Assembly (NCBI RefSeq): GCF_947487605.1
Contig: NZ_CANKXK010000001.1
Span: 310,001 to 374,000, forward strand
Length of the DNA: 64,000 nt
Reading direction: 5' to 3'
From: an uncultured Algibacter sp.
GTDB lineage: Bacteria; Bacteroidota; Bacteroidia; Flavobacteriales; Flavobacteriaceae
Below, piece after piece: positions 1 through 9,089 of the stretch. The notes under the pieces are model-generated. The model saw nothing but the letters and a program-made list of their open reading frames with translations. It did no database searches and was not told the origin of the DNA. The translations under genes were made by a program, and so were the position numbers. Numbering within the stretch: position 1 is the first letter of the stretch; every line of letters starts with the position of its first letter.

Positions 1-761
1 GCCAAATCGTAATCTATATGCTGAATAGTTACCAACTCTTCTATAGTTGCTTTATTTAAACTAATCTTATCTATTTTTCTAGGAGTTTTTACGGTAAAAT
101 GGTTGGTAATACTTTCAATAACCTCTGGTGATAAACCATACACATCATATAACTGAACGTCCGCAATAAAACCTCCAGCAAATTTATTTCTGAATTTTAT
201 TATACGTTCAGAATAATATTCGCCAATACCGTTTACTTTTTGAAGTTGCTTTGCTGTGGCAGTATTTAAATCTTGTTTTTGTGCGTAGGCTTTTTGTTTA
301 TTGTTATACTTCTTTTCACTATTCCAACTTGTTGCTGTAACTGGGTGTAATACCCATTCTGGGAATTTAAAATATGGTGAAATAACATTAAGCAAAGAAT
401 CTGAAACTTTGGTAACTTCCTGAAATTGATTAACCGAATTTATCCACTTGTTTTGTTTTCTATATTGAAGCAACCTATCAATTTCTTCATTAGTCATTCC
501 TAAGTTTGATCCTTTAAAATCTGTTATATAATTTGGGTTGAACGGATATATTTTTGGCTTTCTATTTTCAATAGATGCCAGTCGTAACGAGTCCATTTCA
601 TTTTTATACTCGGTAAGCAAATCTTTGTTTACTTGAATTTTTTCTGAAGATAAATCAATAAAAAAATAAACGCACTGTCCAATTATTATAAGTAGCAATA
701 ATAAAAAAATCCCATTTCGTTGTTTTTTTGAAAACGTGAAATGGGATTTAAATTTTCGCAT
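1..761 (-). CDS. Helix-hairpin-helix (ComEA-like) protein, C-terminus cut by window edge
   Basis: An open frame runs from an ATG at 761 off the left edge, giving about 253 residues. The N-terminus is basic and is followed by one hydrophobic segment (about residues 17-36), suggesting a membrane anchor. Downstream are repeated helix-hairpin-helix-like units; the clearest is DLNTATAKQLQKVNGIG followed by YYSERIIKFR, with another starting near SLNKATIEELVTI at the edge. Such HhH proteins bind DNA non-specifically, and ComEA relatives act in DNA uptake, but the role of this flavobacterial type is not established. It begins 17 bases after the symporter stop, so co-transcription is likely. Confidence 0.8.
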   Translation of the reverse strand, partial: MRKFKSHFTFSKKQRNGIFLLLLLIIIGQCVYFFIDLSSEKIQVNKDLLTEYKNEMDSLRLASIENRKPKIYPFNPNYITDFKGSNLGMTNEEIDRLLQYRKQNKWINSVNQFQEVTKVSDSLLNVISPYFKFPEWVLHPVTATSWNSEKKYNNKQKAYAQKQDLNTATAKQLQKVNGIGEYYSERIIKFRNKFAGGFIADVQLYDVYGLSPEVIESITNHFTVKTPRKIDKISLNKATIEELVTIQHIDYDL

Positions 762-777
762 TTTATTTTTTTATCTT

Positions 778-2382
778 TTATGTTTTAAGGTCTTTAATGG
801 CTTTTAAATATTTATTAAGCTCATCTTTAACTTTTGGAGCCAATATTACAAGTCCTATCATATTCGGAACCATCATAGCAAATATCATGGCATCAGAGAA
901 TCCTATTACAGAGCCTAAACTTGCAGCAGCACCAATTACAACGAATACACAAAATAGTAATTTATAAGTGTATTCCATTTTTTTAGTTCTTCCAAACAAA
1001 TAAGCCCATCCTTGGAAACCATAATAAGACCAAGAAATCATGGTGCTAAATGCAAATAATACAACTGCTATCGTTAGAACATACGGGAACCAAGAAATAG
1101 CAGATTCAAAAGCACCTGATGTTAATAATATAGCTTGCGCATCGTTTAATGAAGCGTTCTCTGCGGTAACATTTCCAGTAATAATAAGCACCAAAGCTGT
1201 CATGGTACAAACTACAACAGTATCAATAAAAGGTTCTAACAAAGCAACCATTCCTTCACTAGCAGCATATTTCGTTTTAACAGCAGAATGCGCTATTGAT
1301 GCAGATCCTACACCAGCTTCATTTGAAAAAGCTGCTCGCCTAAATCCTTGAACCAAGACTCCAATAGCACCACCAGCTACTCCTTCTGGGCTAAAGGCAC
1401 CATTAAAAATTTGAAGAAAGGCGTCTCCAATCATGGTATAGTTTGCAAATATTACAAATAACGATGCTACTACATAAATAACAACCATAAAAGGTACAAT
1501 TTTATCTGTTACCTTAGCTATTTTTTTAATACCTCCAATTATTACGATACCAACAAAAACAGCCATAATTATACCAAACAACCAACCTTTACCATGTAAA
1601 AAGGAACTTTCTCCTCCAGTAATATTTTCAACTAATTGAAATGCTTGATTAACTTGAAACATATTTCCTCCACCAAAAGAACCACCAATTACAAAAATCG
1701 CAAATAAGGCAGCTAAAACTTTACCCAATCTGGTAAACCCTTTTGACTTTAATCCTTTTGTTAAATAATACATAGGACCTCCGTATACCGTTCCATCATC
1801 TTCAATATCTCGATATTTAACTCCCAAAGTACACTCTACAAATTTTGATGCCATTCCTAAAAGGCCTGCAACAATCATCCAAAAGGTTGCTCCAGCACCA
1901 CCAATAGACACTGCTATTGCAACGCCAGCAATATTACCTAAACCAACAGTAGCAGATAATGCCGCTGTTAAGGCTTGAAAATGAGAAACTTCGCCTTCAT
2001 GCCCTTCAATTCTTATAGTATCTGGGTTATCTTCTTCATCTGTGAATTTCGACTTTGAAATTTCTACTTTATGATCTTTTCTTTCTTCTAAATCGTCATA
2101 TTTCCCTCTAACAATATTTATAGAAGTCCAAAACCCTGTAAAATTTATCAGCTTAAAATAAAATGTGAAATAGGTCGCTCCAAGAATTAAAGGGAATAAC
2201 ACCCAATAAACTTGAACTTCTTCACCAAAAGGAATCTTATAAAAAATAAAATTAACAAACCATCCTGTGGCTGCACCAAATTTTTCATCTATTATTTGGT
2301 CAATTCCTTTTTCTACAGTTTCCTGTGCAAATGTTAAAAATGGAAATATTAATGTGAAAATTGAAAGAAGATGTTTCTTCAT
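778..2382 (-). CDS. Alanine/glycine:cation symporter family protein (AGCS)
   Basis: A 534-residue polytopic inner-membrane protein. The family hallmark block lies near residues 135-170 (QALTAALSATVGLGNIAG), and a second conserved stretch FSNEAGVGSASIAHSA lies near residue 355. AGCS transporters import alanine or glycine with Na+ or H+. The first 19 residues look like a cleavable signal peptide ending in FAQ, ahead of the usual N-terminal region. A hydrophilic charged insert at about residues 95-130 precedes the conserved core. The substrate cannot be read from sequence. The gene probably shares a transcript with the HhH gene downstream. Confidence 0.93.
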   Translation of the reverse strand: MKKHLLSIFTLIFPFLTFAQETVEKGIDQIIDEKFGAATGWFVNFIFYKIPFGEEVQVYWVLFPLILGATYFTFYFKLINFTGFWTSINIVRGKYDDLEERKDHKVEISKSKFTDEEDNPDTIRIEGHEGEVSHFQALTAALSATVGLGNIAGVAIAVSIGGAGATFWMIVAGLLGMASKFVECTLGVKYRDIEDDGTVYGGPMYYLTKGLKSKGFTRLGKVLAALFAIFVIGGSFGGGNMFQVNQAFQLVENITGGESSFLHGKGWLFGIIMAVFVGIVIIGGIKKIAKVTDKIVPFMVVIYVVASLFVIFANYTMIGDAFLQIFNGAFSPEGVAGGAIGVLVQGFRRAAFSNEAGVGSASIAHSAVKTKYAASEGMVALLEPFIDTVVVCTMTALVLIITGNVTAENASLNDAQAILLTSGAFESAISWFPYVLTIAVVLFAFSTMISWSYYGFQGWAYLFGRTKKMEYTYKLLFCVFVVIGAAASLGSVIGFSDAMIFAMMVPNMIGLVILAPKVKDELNKYLKAIKDLKT

Positions 2383-2491
2383 GAGAATTTTAAGTTAATT
2401 AGTGTTTATGGAAAAATCTTTATTAAAGTTAGCAAGATGCTAAAAATAATTGATTATTTAAAAAAAATAATTGTTAAATAGTAAGGATCCT

Positions 2492-3511
2492 CTATTCTAT
2501 ATTGTATTCAGAATTTAATGCTTCTACCTGCTCTGGCTTTCCTAAAATTATAATTTTAGAATTGGCTGCAAGCTCTAAATCTGCCTCTGGGTTTACTGTA
2601 TATTCTCCTTTTTCGTCTTTGTAGCCAATTACGGTACAACCCGTTTTCTTTCTAAGATCTAAATCTCGTATTGTTCTAATACCATTATTCTTATATAATT
2701 TTTCTACAGCCACTTCTTCAATGTTAATATTTGACTTTCCTACAATAGACAAATTATCTATAAACTCCATTAAACCAGGAACAACAACTAAAGATGCCAT
2801 ATGATCGCCACCTATTTTATCTGGTAGAATAACATTATTTGCTCCCGCAAACTTTAGCTTATCATAGGATGATTCTTGAGATGCTCGACTAATAATATTT
2901 ATGTTTTTATTCATTTGCCTTGCAGATAACACTACAAACAAATTATCGGCATCACTTGGTAGTGCCGAAATAAAATTTGACGCTCTATCAACTCCTGCTT
3001 GTAAAAGCACATCATCTTCGTTTGCATTTCCTATAACATATGGCACATTATCTAGTTGCAAACGTTCTTCCATTTCTTTATTCTTTTCAACAACAACAAA
3101 GGATCTATTATGAGCAGATAACTTTCTAACTGTTTGTTTACCGTTTCTTCCGTAACCGCAAACAATCACATGATTTTTAAAATCATCTATTTTCTTTTGC
3201 ATCTTTTTATGTTTTAATTCTTCAATATGATCTTTACTTAAAATATATTCAGTAATAATGGAAAGTGCATAACCAACAATTACAACACTTGCTAAAATTA
3301 AAAAAATTGTGAAAATTTTTGATTCATCATCTAGTGGTACTACTTCTCCAAAACCAACAGTTGTCATGGTTATAACGGTCATATACAAAGCATCAATCCA
3401 TGTATAGCCAGAAATCATGATATAACCAATAACACCTATTAGCATGATAACAACCAATAAAAATACGGCTGTATATATTTTAGTTCTAAAAAATCGAATT
3501 ATTGGATTCAT
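2492..3511 (-). CDS. Potassium channel with RCK (TrkA-N and TrkA-C) regulatory domains
   Basis: A 339-residue protein with two membrane helices flanking a pore loop whose filter reads TVGFG (residues 51-55), the K+ selectivity signature. A Rossmann-type RCK-N domain follows (GYGRNG at 119-124, and an acidic residue in VVVEKN for nucleotide binding). A TrkA-C-like domain occupies about residues 255-339. The layout is that of MthK/Kch-type ligand-gated K+ channels of the inner membrane. The start overlaps the end of the PspC gene by four bases (ATGA), so the two are translationally linked. Confidence 0.92.
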   Translation of the reverse strand: MNPIIRFFRTKIYTAVFLLVVIMLIGVIGYIMISGYTWIDALYMTVITMTTVGFGEVVPLDDESKIFTIFLILASVVIVGYALSIITEYILSKDHIEELKHKKMQKKIDDFKNHVIVCGYGRNGKQTVRKLSAHNRSFVVVEKNKEMEERLQLDNVPYVIGNANEDDVLLQAGVDRASNFISALPSDADNLFVVLSARQMNKNINIISRASQESSYDKLKFAGANNVILPDKIGGDHMASLVVVPGLMEFIDNLSIVGKSNINIEEVAVEKLYKNNGIRTIRDLDLRKKTGCTVIGYKDEKGEYTVNPEADLELAANSKIIILGKPEQVEALNSEYNIE

Positions 3512-3735
3512 AAATCAAATACAGATGAACGTTTGGTATAAACTAAGTCTTTAATTCGCATCCAAAAAGCTAAAAATAAATATAAAGCAAAACCAAAACC
3601 AACTGTAACAAAAGTGAGATACATGAATGATGTTCTTACCACTTTTGCTCGAATACCTAATCTATCGGCAATTCGCTGACATACATAGTACCCATGTTTT
3701 TGAAAAAAAAGTAATGGTTTGTAGATGTTGTTCAT
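3508..3735 (-). CDS. PspC domain membrane protein
   Basis: A 75-residue protein with the PspC fold: YVCQRIADRLGIRAKVVR followed by a single long hydrophobic helix (FMYLTFVTVGFGFALYLFLAFW). The frame opens at a GTG at 3750, but the ATG at 3735 puts the start at MNNIYKPL as in PspC relatives, so I prefer it. PspC proteins sense envelope stress in proteobacteria. In Bacteroidota they are common small membrane proteins of unproven role. The four-base overlap with the K+ channel gene suggests a functional pair. Confidence 0.82.
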   Translation of the reverse strand: MNNIYKPLLFFQKHGYYVCQRIADRLGIRAKVVRTSFMYLTFVTVGFGFALYLFLAFWMRIKDLVYTKRSSVFDL

Positions 3736-3754
3736 GCCGCAATTTAACACTAAG

Positions 3755-3786
3755 TTTATTTGTTTAAAAGTTTATTTGTTTAAAAG
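3755..3786. repeat. Perfect tandem duplication of a 16-bp unit
   Basis: The unit TTTATTTGTTTAAAAG occurs at 3755-3770 and again, without change, at 3771-3786. The second copy carries the end and stop codon of the DUF2851 gene; the first lies just beyond the stop and would supply a second identical stop context. It looks like a recent slippage duplication. Confidence 0.9.
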
Positions 3787-5049
3787 TGAATTACCCACTG
3801 CACATTTTAAACAGTTATTTTTATTACAATATTCTGTTTTTAGCTGAATTAGTGCCTGAGATTCTAAGGAAGATTTAGACACTTTTTTTAATTTATTAAA
3901 AGCATCAATAATACTATTTTTTTCTGAAGCTATTTCTGAAGCTATTTTAACAATACGATCACTTAACTCAATCTCCATTCCTTTTTGCTTTGCATAACAG
4001 AATTTTATGGGCAAAATGGTATTAATTAAAATCAAGTCTATAAATGATTTTGTTATTGTTTTTGTTGATGTTTTTGACACTTTCTGAAACGTATAATGTG
4101 AACTCCAAAATGTTGATGCCGAAACCTTAAACAATTCGTAAAAATCTTTAACATTATTGTATTCAATAATTCTAGAAAACAAATTTTGGTGTTTGTAATA
4201 TAAACTTGCTAGTTGCGATAAGCGAATTGTTGGGAAATTTGATGGTCGCAATCTGAAAAAATCAATAGGTAATACTTGACTATTTTTTAAATTAAATTTC
4301 TGCTTTAAAAACTGAAAATCTTTTACCAAACTTAAATAGTAGGCATCTTGAATATCACTATCCAATAATCCTGCCTGCCCCAACAATAAAGATTCTAAAG
4401 TTTTTTGATTGGTTTGCACTTTTCTTATTATTGAAAAATCTATAGATTTCGCTAAACTAAAAAACGATTCTCCATTAACCTTAAGCCCAAAATTTTTAGC
4501 CAACATTTTAAACAAAACTGCTTCCCAATCATTTTTTGAATCTTGTAAAAGCAACTCAATAGTTTTCGATTTTCTTTCTAAACGTTCAAAATATAATCGC
4601 TCTAGCCAATTTTTTAAGAGGAAGTCATCAATAATTCCAAAATCATTCTCACAATTAATCCATTTACCTTGTTTAGAAAACAGCTTTTCATATTTTTTTA
4701 AAATGTCCTTCTGCACAAAGTCTTTTAATTGTAATGTTGGTATTTGCGAATTATCGCTTCTAAAAACTTCTGTATCGTGTTCCCAAACCACATGCAGTAT
4801 AACATTATCATAAGCCTTGTCCTGCTCATGGTTATGTACAAACCAATCGGATGATTTTACATGAATTTCTAAGTTTCCTGCCCAAAGTTGATTTCCTATT
4901 TGTAATTGTGCGTTAAAGAAATCGGGACCTGTATTGTGATTATGCTCCCCTACCGACTTAATAACTACCGATTCTTCTTGTGTAGTTTTAAGCAGGTTTA
5001 TTTTCATTTTTTTATACTTCCACAGATAATGTAAAAAATCTTCTTGCAT
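3772..5049 (-). CDS. DUF2851 family protein
   Basis: A protein of about 425 residues recognised as DUF2851 from its N-terminal third (EHNHNTGPDFFNAQL, then GNLEIHVKSSDWF and ILHVVWEHD), which is rich in His, Asp and Glu as in a metal-dependent or nuclease-like fold. The C-terminus carries a cluster of Cys (CNKNNCLKCAVG) that may bind a metal. No biochemical role is established to my knowledge. The frame opens at TTG 5052, but the adjacent ATG at 5049 is the better start. It lies upstream of the PspC and K+ channel genes on the same strand. Confidence 0.85.
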   Translation of the reverse strand: MQEDFLHYLWKYKKMKINLLKTTQEESVVIKSVGEHNHNTGPDFFNAQLQIGNQLWAGNLEIHVKSSDWFVHNHEQDKAYDNVILHVVWEHDTEVFRSDNSQIPTLQLKDFVQKDILKKYEKLFSKQGKWINCENDFGIIDDFLLKNWLERLYFERLERKSKTIELLLQDSKNDWEAVLFKMLAKNFGLKVNGESFFSLAKSIDFSIIRKVQTNQKTLESLLLGQAGLLDSDIQDAYYLSLVKDFQFLKQKFNLKNSQVLPIDFFRLRPSNFPTIRLSQLASLYYKHQNLFSRIIEYNNVKDFYELFKVSASTFWSSHYTFQKVSKTSTKTITKSFIDLILINTILPIKFCYAKQKGMEIELSDRIVKIASEIASEKNSIIDAFNKLKKVSKSSLESQALIQLKTEYCNKNNCLKCAVGNSLLNK

Positions 5050-5147
5050 CAACGAAAGATAAAATTCCCATTTAAAAATGCCAAATTCAAAATGAAATTT
5101 CTTGATTAATTATATAACTTAGTCGTTTCAGACAACAAGTTATTTTC

Positions 5148-5543
5148 ATGGAAGAATTAACGCTTACAACGCCCGCTCTTTTATTTTCGGCAATATCTTT
5201 AATTATGCTAGCTTACACCAATAGGTTTCTAGCGTACGCCTCTGTTATACGCAGTTTACATGATAAGTATTTACAAAAGAATGATTCCATTTTAATTGAA
5301 CAAATAAAGAATATAAAAAAACGTCTTTACCTAACGCGCTCAATGCAAATTTTTGGAATAAGTAGCCTATTACTTTGTGTACTTACCATGTTTTTAATTT
5401 ACATAGACCAGAACACCATTGCTATTTGGGTATTTGGATTGGCTTTAATTTTTCTAATTATATCTCTAGGGCTTTTAATTGTTGAAATTCAAATTTCGGT
5501 AAAAGCTTTAGAGCATCATATTAGTGATATTGAGGGAAAATAG
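5148..5543 (+). CDS. DUF2721 family membrane protein
   Basis: A 131-residue protein with an N-terminal hydrophobic helix (LTTPALLFSAISLIMLAYTNRF), a charged middle (about residues 35-60) and two further helices (about 64-85 and 92-113). The pattern PALLFSAISLIMLAYTNRF is typical of DUF2721. Its role is unknown. It is a single gene divergent from DUF2851 and convergent with valS, with only 36 bases to the valS stop. Confidence 0.75.
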   Translation: MEELTLTTPALLFSAISLIMLAYTNRFLAYASVIRSLHDKYLQKNDSILIEQIKNIKKRLYLTRSMQIFGISSLLLCVLTMFLIYIDQNTIAIWVFGLALIFLIISLGLLIVEIQISVKALEHHISDIEGK

Positions 5544-5579
5544 GGAGCTGCCTATTATTAAAGTAAATAAATCATGTAT

Positions 5580-8210
5580 TTATCCTAAACTAGCCAAACT
5601 AGCCTTTAACGTTTCAATTTTAGCTAAAGCATCCGCTTCTTTTTTCTTTTCGCTTGCAACCACTTGTTCTGGAGCTCCAGAAACAAAACGTTCGTTAGAT
5701 AGTTTTTTTTGAACCGATTTTAAAAATCCTTCGGTATAGCTTAGTTCTTCTGTTAATTTTTTAACCTCAGCTTCTAAATCTATAGCACCTGCCATAGGAA
5801 TAAAATACTCGTTAGATTTCACTCTATAGGTTAAAGCACCATCGACAGCTTCAGATATATAATTAATAGACTCAAGGTTTCCTAATTTAGATATTATCGC
5901 ATCAAAAGTATTTTGTACATTTTCATTATTAATTACAGAAAAACCAATAGTCTCTTTAAAAGCAATATTCTTTTGTTTTCTTATACTTCTAATTCCTGAG
6001 ATAACTTCTGAAGCAAAATCGAATTCTGTAATTAATGATTTATTAACCGTTTTAGCTTTTGGCCATTTAGCTACTATTAATGCTTCATCGGCTGTTCTTT
6101 TAGTAATATGTTGCCAAATTTCTTCAGTTAAAAATGGCATGAATGGATGTAATATTTTTAAATTATTTTCTAAAATAGAAATAGCTGCATCGTATGTTTT
6201 CTTATCTATAGGTTGTTGGTAACCAGGTTTTATCATTTCTAAAAACCATGAACAAAAGTCATTCCATATCAACTTGTAAGTTTCCATAAGCGCATCGCTA
6301 ATACGGTACTTACTGTAATGATCTTCAATAATTGTTAAAGTATTCTGAAACTTGGCTTCATACCATTCTACCGCTATTTTAGACGCTTGTGGTTGTTCGA
6401 TATCTGCTATTTCCCAGCCTTTTATTAATCTAAAGGCATTCCATACTTTATTAGCAAAACCTTTTCCTTGATTACAAAGTGCTTCATCAAACATTAAATC
6501 GTTTCCGGCAGCAGCGCTTAACAATAAACCAACACGAATTCCGTCGGCTCCATAATCGTTAATAAGCTTTAAAGCATCTGGTGAATTGCCTAGAGACTTA
6601 CTCATTTTACGACGTTGCTTATCGCGTACTAAACCTGTTAAATATACATTTTGAAAAGGTCTTTCATCTCTATATTCGTAACCTGCAACAATCATTCTTG
6701 CTACCCAAAAGAATAAAATATCTGGTCCAGTTACTAAATCGTTTGTTGGGTAATAGTATTCAATTTCTTCATTATCTGGATTTCTAATACCATCAAATAC
6801 ACTTATTGGCCACAACCAAGACGAAAACCATGTATCTACCACATCTGATTCTTGACGTAAATCGCTACTGGTTAACTGTGAGTTATTCGTTTTATGTATA
6901 GCTAATTTCAATGCTTCTTCTATATTCTTAGCTACTACAAAGTCTTGCTTACCATTTCCATAATAATATGCGGGTATTTGCTGTCCCCAGCGTAGTTGCC
7001 TTGAAATATTCCAATCGCGCACATTTTCCATCCAATGTCGATAAGTGTTTTCAAACTTCTTTGGAAATAACTTAACCTCTCCAGTTTCTAATACAGCTTT
7101 TAGGGCTGGTTTTGCTAGCCCTTCCATTTTTAAAAACCACTGGTCACTTAATCTAGGTTCTATAACAGCATGTGTACGTTCGCTGGTTCCAACTTTATGA
7201 GTAATATCTTCGGTTTTAACCAAAATCCCCATATCGGTCAATTCTTTAGCAATATCTTTTCTTGCTACCTCCCTGTCTTTACCTTCATGATGTAGTCCAT
7301 AACTATTTAAAGTAGCGTCTTCATTAAGAATATCAATAATTTCTAAATTATGTCTATCACCTATTTCTTTGTCGTTTACATCGTGTGCAGGTGTTACTTT
7401 TAAACATCCCGTTCCAAATTCAATATCAACATAATCATCTTCAATAATTGGAATAACTCGGTTACAAATTGGCACAACAACTTGTTTTCCTTTTAAGTGT
7501 ATGAAACGATCATCATTTGGGTTAATACAAACGGCAGTATCGCCAAGAATTGTTTCAGGACGTGTAGTTGCAATAGTTACAAATTCGTTCTCATCTTGTA
7601 TTTTATACTTCACATAGTATAATTTATCTGTGCGCTCAATATGATTTACTTCTTCATCAGACAGGGTTGTTTTTGCTTCAGGATCCCAATTTACCATTCG
7701 GTAACCACGATATATTAAGCCTTTATTATATAAATCAACAAAAACATCAATAACCGCTTCACTCATGTCCTTGTCCATAGTAAATTTGGTTCTCTTCCAA
7801 TCGCAAGAACATCCTAATTTTTTAAGTTGCTCTAAAATAACACCACCGTACTCATCTGTCCAATCCCATGCATGCTTTAAAAATTCTTCTCTGGATAAAT
7901 CATTTTTATCAATACCTTGTTCCTTAAGTTTTGCAACTACCTTAGCCTCAGTGGCAATTGATGCATGATCTGTTCCAGGAACCCAACAGGCATTTTTCCC
8001 TTGTAAACGTGCACGACGAATTAATACATCTTGTATTGTATTATTAAGCATGTGCCCCATGTGTAATACTCCAGTAACGTTTGGTGGCGGAATTACAATA
8101 GTATAAGGCTCTCTTTTATCTGGTGTAGAATGAAAATAATTATTCTTCATCCAGTAGTCATACCACTTATTTTCTACCTGACTTGCATCATATTTTGATG
8201 GAATTTGCAT
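5580..8210 (-). CDS. valS: Valyl-tRNA synthetase
   Basis: A class Ia aminoacyl-tRNA synthetase of 876 residues that charges tRNA-Val with valine. The HIGH-type motif reads HMGH at residues 50-53 and the KMSKS loop is at 535-539. The editing domain lies between them (TTRPETILGDTAV). An anticodon-binding domain and a C-terminal coiled coil complete the usual architecture and length. The frame opens at a TTG at 8243, but the ATG at 8210 gives the family-typical start MQIPSKYD, and the TACTTTTG promoter-like box at 8241-8248 would be overrun by the earlier start. Confidence 0.98.
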   Translation of the reverse strand: MQIPSKYDASQVENKWYDYWMKNNYFHSTPDKREPYTIVIPPPNVTGVLHMGHMLNNTIQDVLIRRARLQGKNACWVPGTDHASIATEAKVVAKLKEQGIDKNDLSREEFLKHAWDWTDEYGGVILEQLKKLGCSCDWKRTKFTMDKDMSEAVIDVFVDLYNKGLIYRGYRMVNWDPEAKTTLSDEEVNHIERTDKLYYVKYKIQDENEFVTIATTRPETILGDTAVCINPNDDRFIHLKGKQVVVPICNRVIPIIEDDYVDIEFGTGCLKVTPAHDVNDKEIGDRHNLEIIDILNEDATLNSYGLHHEGKDREVARKDIAKELTDMGILVKTEDITHKVGTSERTHAVIEPRLSDQWFLKMEGLAKPALKAVLETGEVKLFPKKFENTYRHWMENVRDWNISRQLRWGQQIPAYYYGNGKQDFVVAKNIEEALKLAIHKTNNSQLTSSDLRQESDVVDTWFSSWLWPISVFDGIRNPDNEEIEYYYPTNDLVTGPDILFFWVARMIVAGYEYRDERPFQNVYLTGLVRDKQRRKMSKSLGNSPDALKLINDYGADGIRVGLLLSAAAGNDLMFDEALCNQGKGFANKVWNAFRLIKGWEIADIEQPQASKIAVEWYEAKFQNTLTIIEDHYSKYRISDALMETYKLIWNDFCSWFLEMIKPGYQQPIDKKTYDAAISILENNLKILHPFMPFLTEEIWQHITKRTADEALIVAKWPKAKTVNKSLITEFDFASEVISGIRSIRKQKNIAFKETIGFSVINNENVQNTFDAIISKLGNLESINYISEAVDGALTYRVKSNEYFIPMAGAIDLEAEVKKLTEELSYTEGFLKSVQKKLSNERFVSGAPEQVVASEKKKEADALAKIETLKASLASLG

Positions 8211-8240
8211 ACTTTGGAATAGTTTTTGACAATTGATGTG

Positions 8241-8248
8241 CAAAAGTA
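8241..8248 (-). promoter_or_regulatory. Putative -7 box of valS
   Basis: Read on the minus strand this is TACTTTTG, matching the Bacteroidota TAnnTTTG element, 30 bases upstream of the chosen valS ATG. No clear TTG -33 partner is seen. Confidence 0.45.
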
Positions 8249-8449
8249 CTTATATTTCTTTTTCTGTGAAAGTAGATACATAGCAATATGATGTATTCGT
8301 ATAACGCAGTAATTAAGAAATTTAAAATTAAAGCTGTATGTACTTTTAAGTAAGTTGAATATGTTAATACTTATGCATTACATCTAAAAATTTTGTAGGT
8401 TGCTAAAAAAGTGAGTATGTTTGACATGTTATTAGTACTAAAATAACCT

Positions 8450-8474
8450 TAAGCTTAGATAAATACTAAGCTTA
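8450..8474. promoter_or_regulatory. Twin palindrome / hairpin upstream of DUF1573 gene
   Basis: TAAGCTTAG (8450-8458) and CTAAGCTTA (8466-8474) form a perfect nine-base inverted repeat around a seven-base centre. Each arm also contains the self-complementary octamer TAAGCTTA, and the two octamers start 17 bases apart. The site ends 37 bases before the ATG at 8512. It could be an operator or a leader hairpin. The rest of the 300-base gap 8211-8511 shows nothing else. Confidence 0.4.
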
Positions 8475-8511
8475 TACAAATGACAATTATTAACAATTAA
8501 AGATAGAAAAG

Positions 8512-8928
8512 ATGAAACAATTAATTACTATTTTATTTATTGGATTAGTAAGTTTTGCTGTAAATGCACAAGCTAAAATAGAATTTAAATCTGATACTAT
8601 AGATTATGGAACCGTTGAAAAAGGTTCAGACGGTGTTCGAGTTTTTGAATTTACAAATACAGGTGATGAACCTCTTATAGTTTCTAAAGTGAGTTCAAGT
8701 TGCGGATGCACTATTCCTAAAAAACCAAAAAACCCAATTATGCCTGGGAAAACTGGAGAAATTGAAGTGAAATATGATACTAACAGAGTAAATCCTATTA
8801 GAAAAACAATAACAGTAATATCTAATGCTGACACACCTACCGTTGCTTTGAAAATTAAAGGTTTGGTGGTAGATTCTAGTAAAGAAAGCGTACTTGAGAA
8901 AAAGAATAAAAGTATCGTTCAGCAATAA
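8512..8928 (+). CDS. DUF1573 domain exported protein
   Basis: A 138-residue protein with a clear signal peptide (residues 1-19, ending in NAQA) followed by one immunoglobulin-like DUF1573 domain. The conserved core is FEFTNTGDEPLIV then SSCGCTIPKKP, then PGKTGEIEVKYD and KTITVISNAD. The SSCGCT motif is invariant in the family. DUF1573 proteins are abundant in Bacteroidota periplasm/surface, but the function is unknown. A second family member is at 35088-35567. This gene is monocistronic and ends at palindromic element copy A. Confidence 0.9.
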   Translation: MKQLITILFIGLVSFAVNAQAKIEFKSDTIDYGTVEKGSDGVRVFEFTNTGDEPLIVSKVSSSCGCTIPKKPKNPIMPGKTGEIEVKYDTNRVNPIRKTITVISNADTPTVALKIKGLVVDSSKESVLEKKNKSIVQQ

Positions 8929-8957
8929 GAAACTTTACTTACAAATTATAAAAAGAA

Positions 8958-9082
8958 GGTGTCTAAAAAGTAAGTTCGATGTCATATTGAGCTTGTCGAA
9001 ATATTTTTAACTTACTGATAATCAATATCAGTTTCGACAGGCTCAACCTGACAAATCAAATTATAAAGACTTTTTAGACACC
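8958..9082. repeat. Palindromic dispersed element, copy A (bidirectional terminator-like)
   Basis: A ~125-bp element bounded by a perfect 14-base inverted repeat (8958-8971 and 9069-9082). A nested imperfect pair of about 21 bases lies inside (8981-9002 with 9031-9052, containing GAGCTTGTCGAAA / TTTCGACAGGCTC). Runs of A on the left and T on the right make it a terminator in both directions. It sits exactly between the convergent genes ending at 8928 and 9090. A second copy is at 14175-14304. Confidence 0.9.
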
Positions 9083-9089
9083 CCTTTTT

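Noticed and set aside
4409-4813. 134-codon plus-strand frame opposite DUF2851
   Set aside because: Shadow frame of a clear family protein; no start context or motifs.
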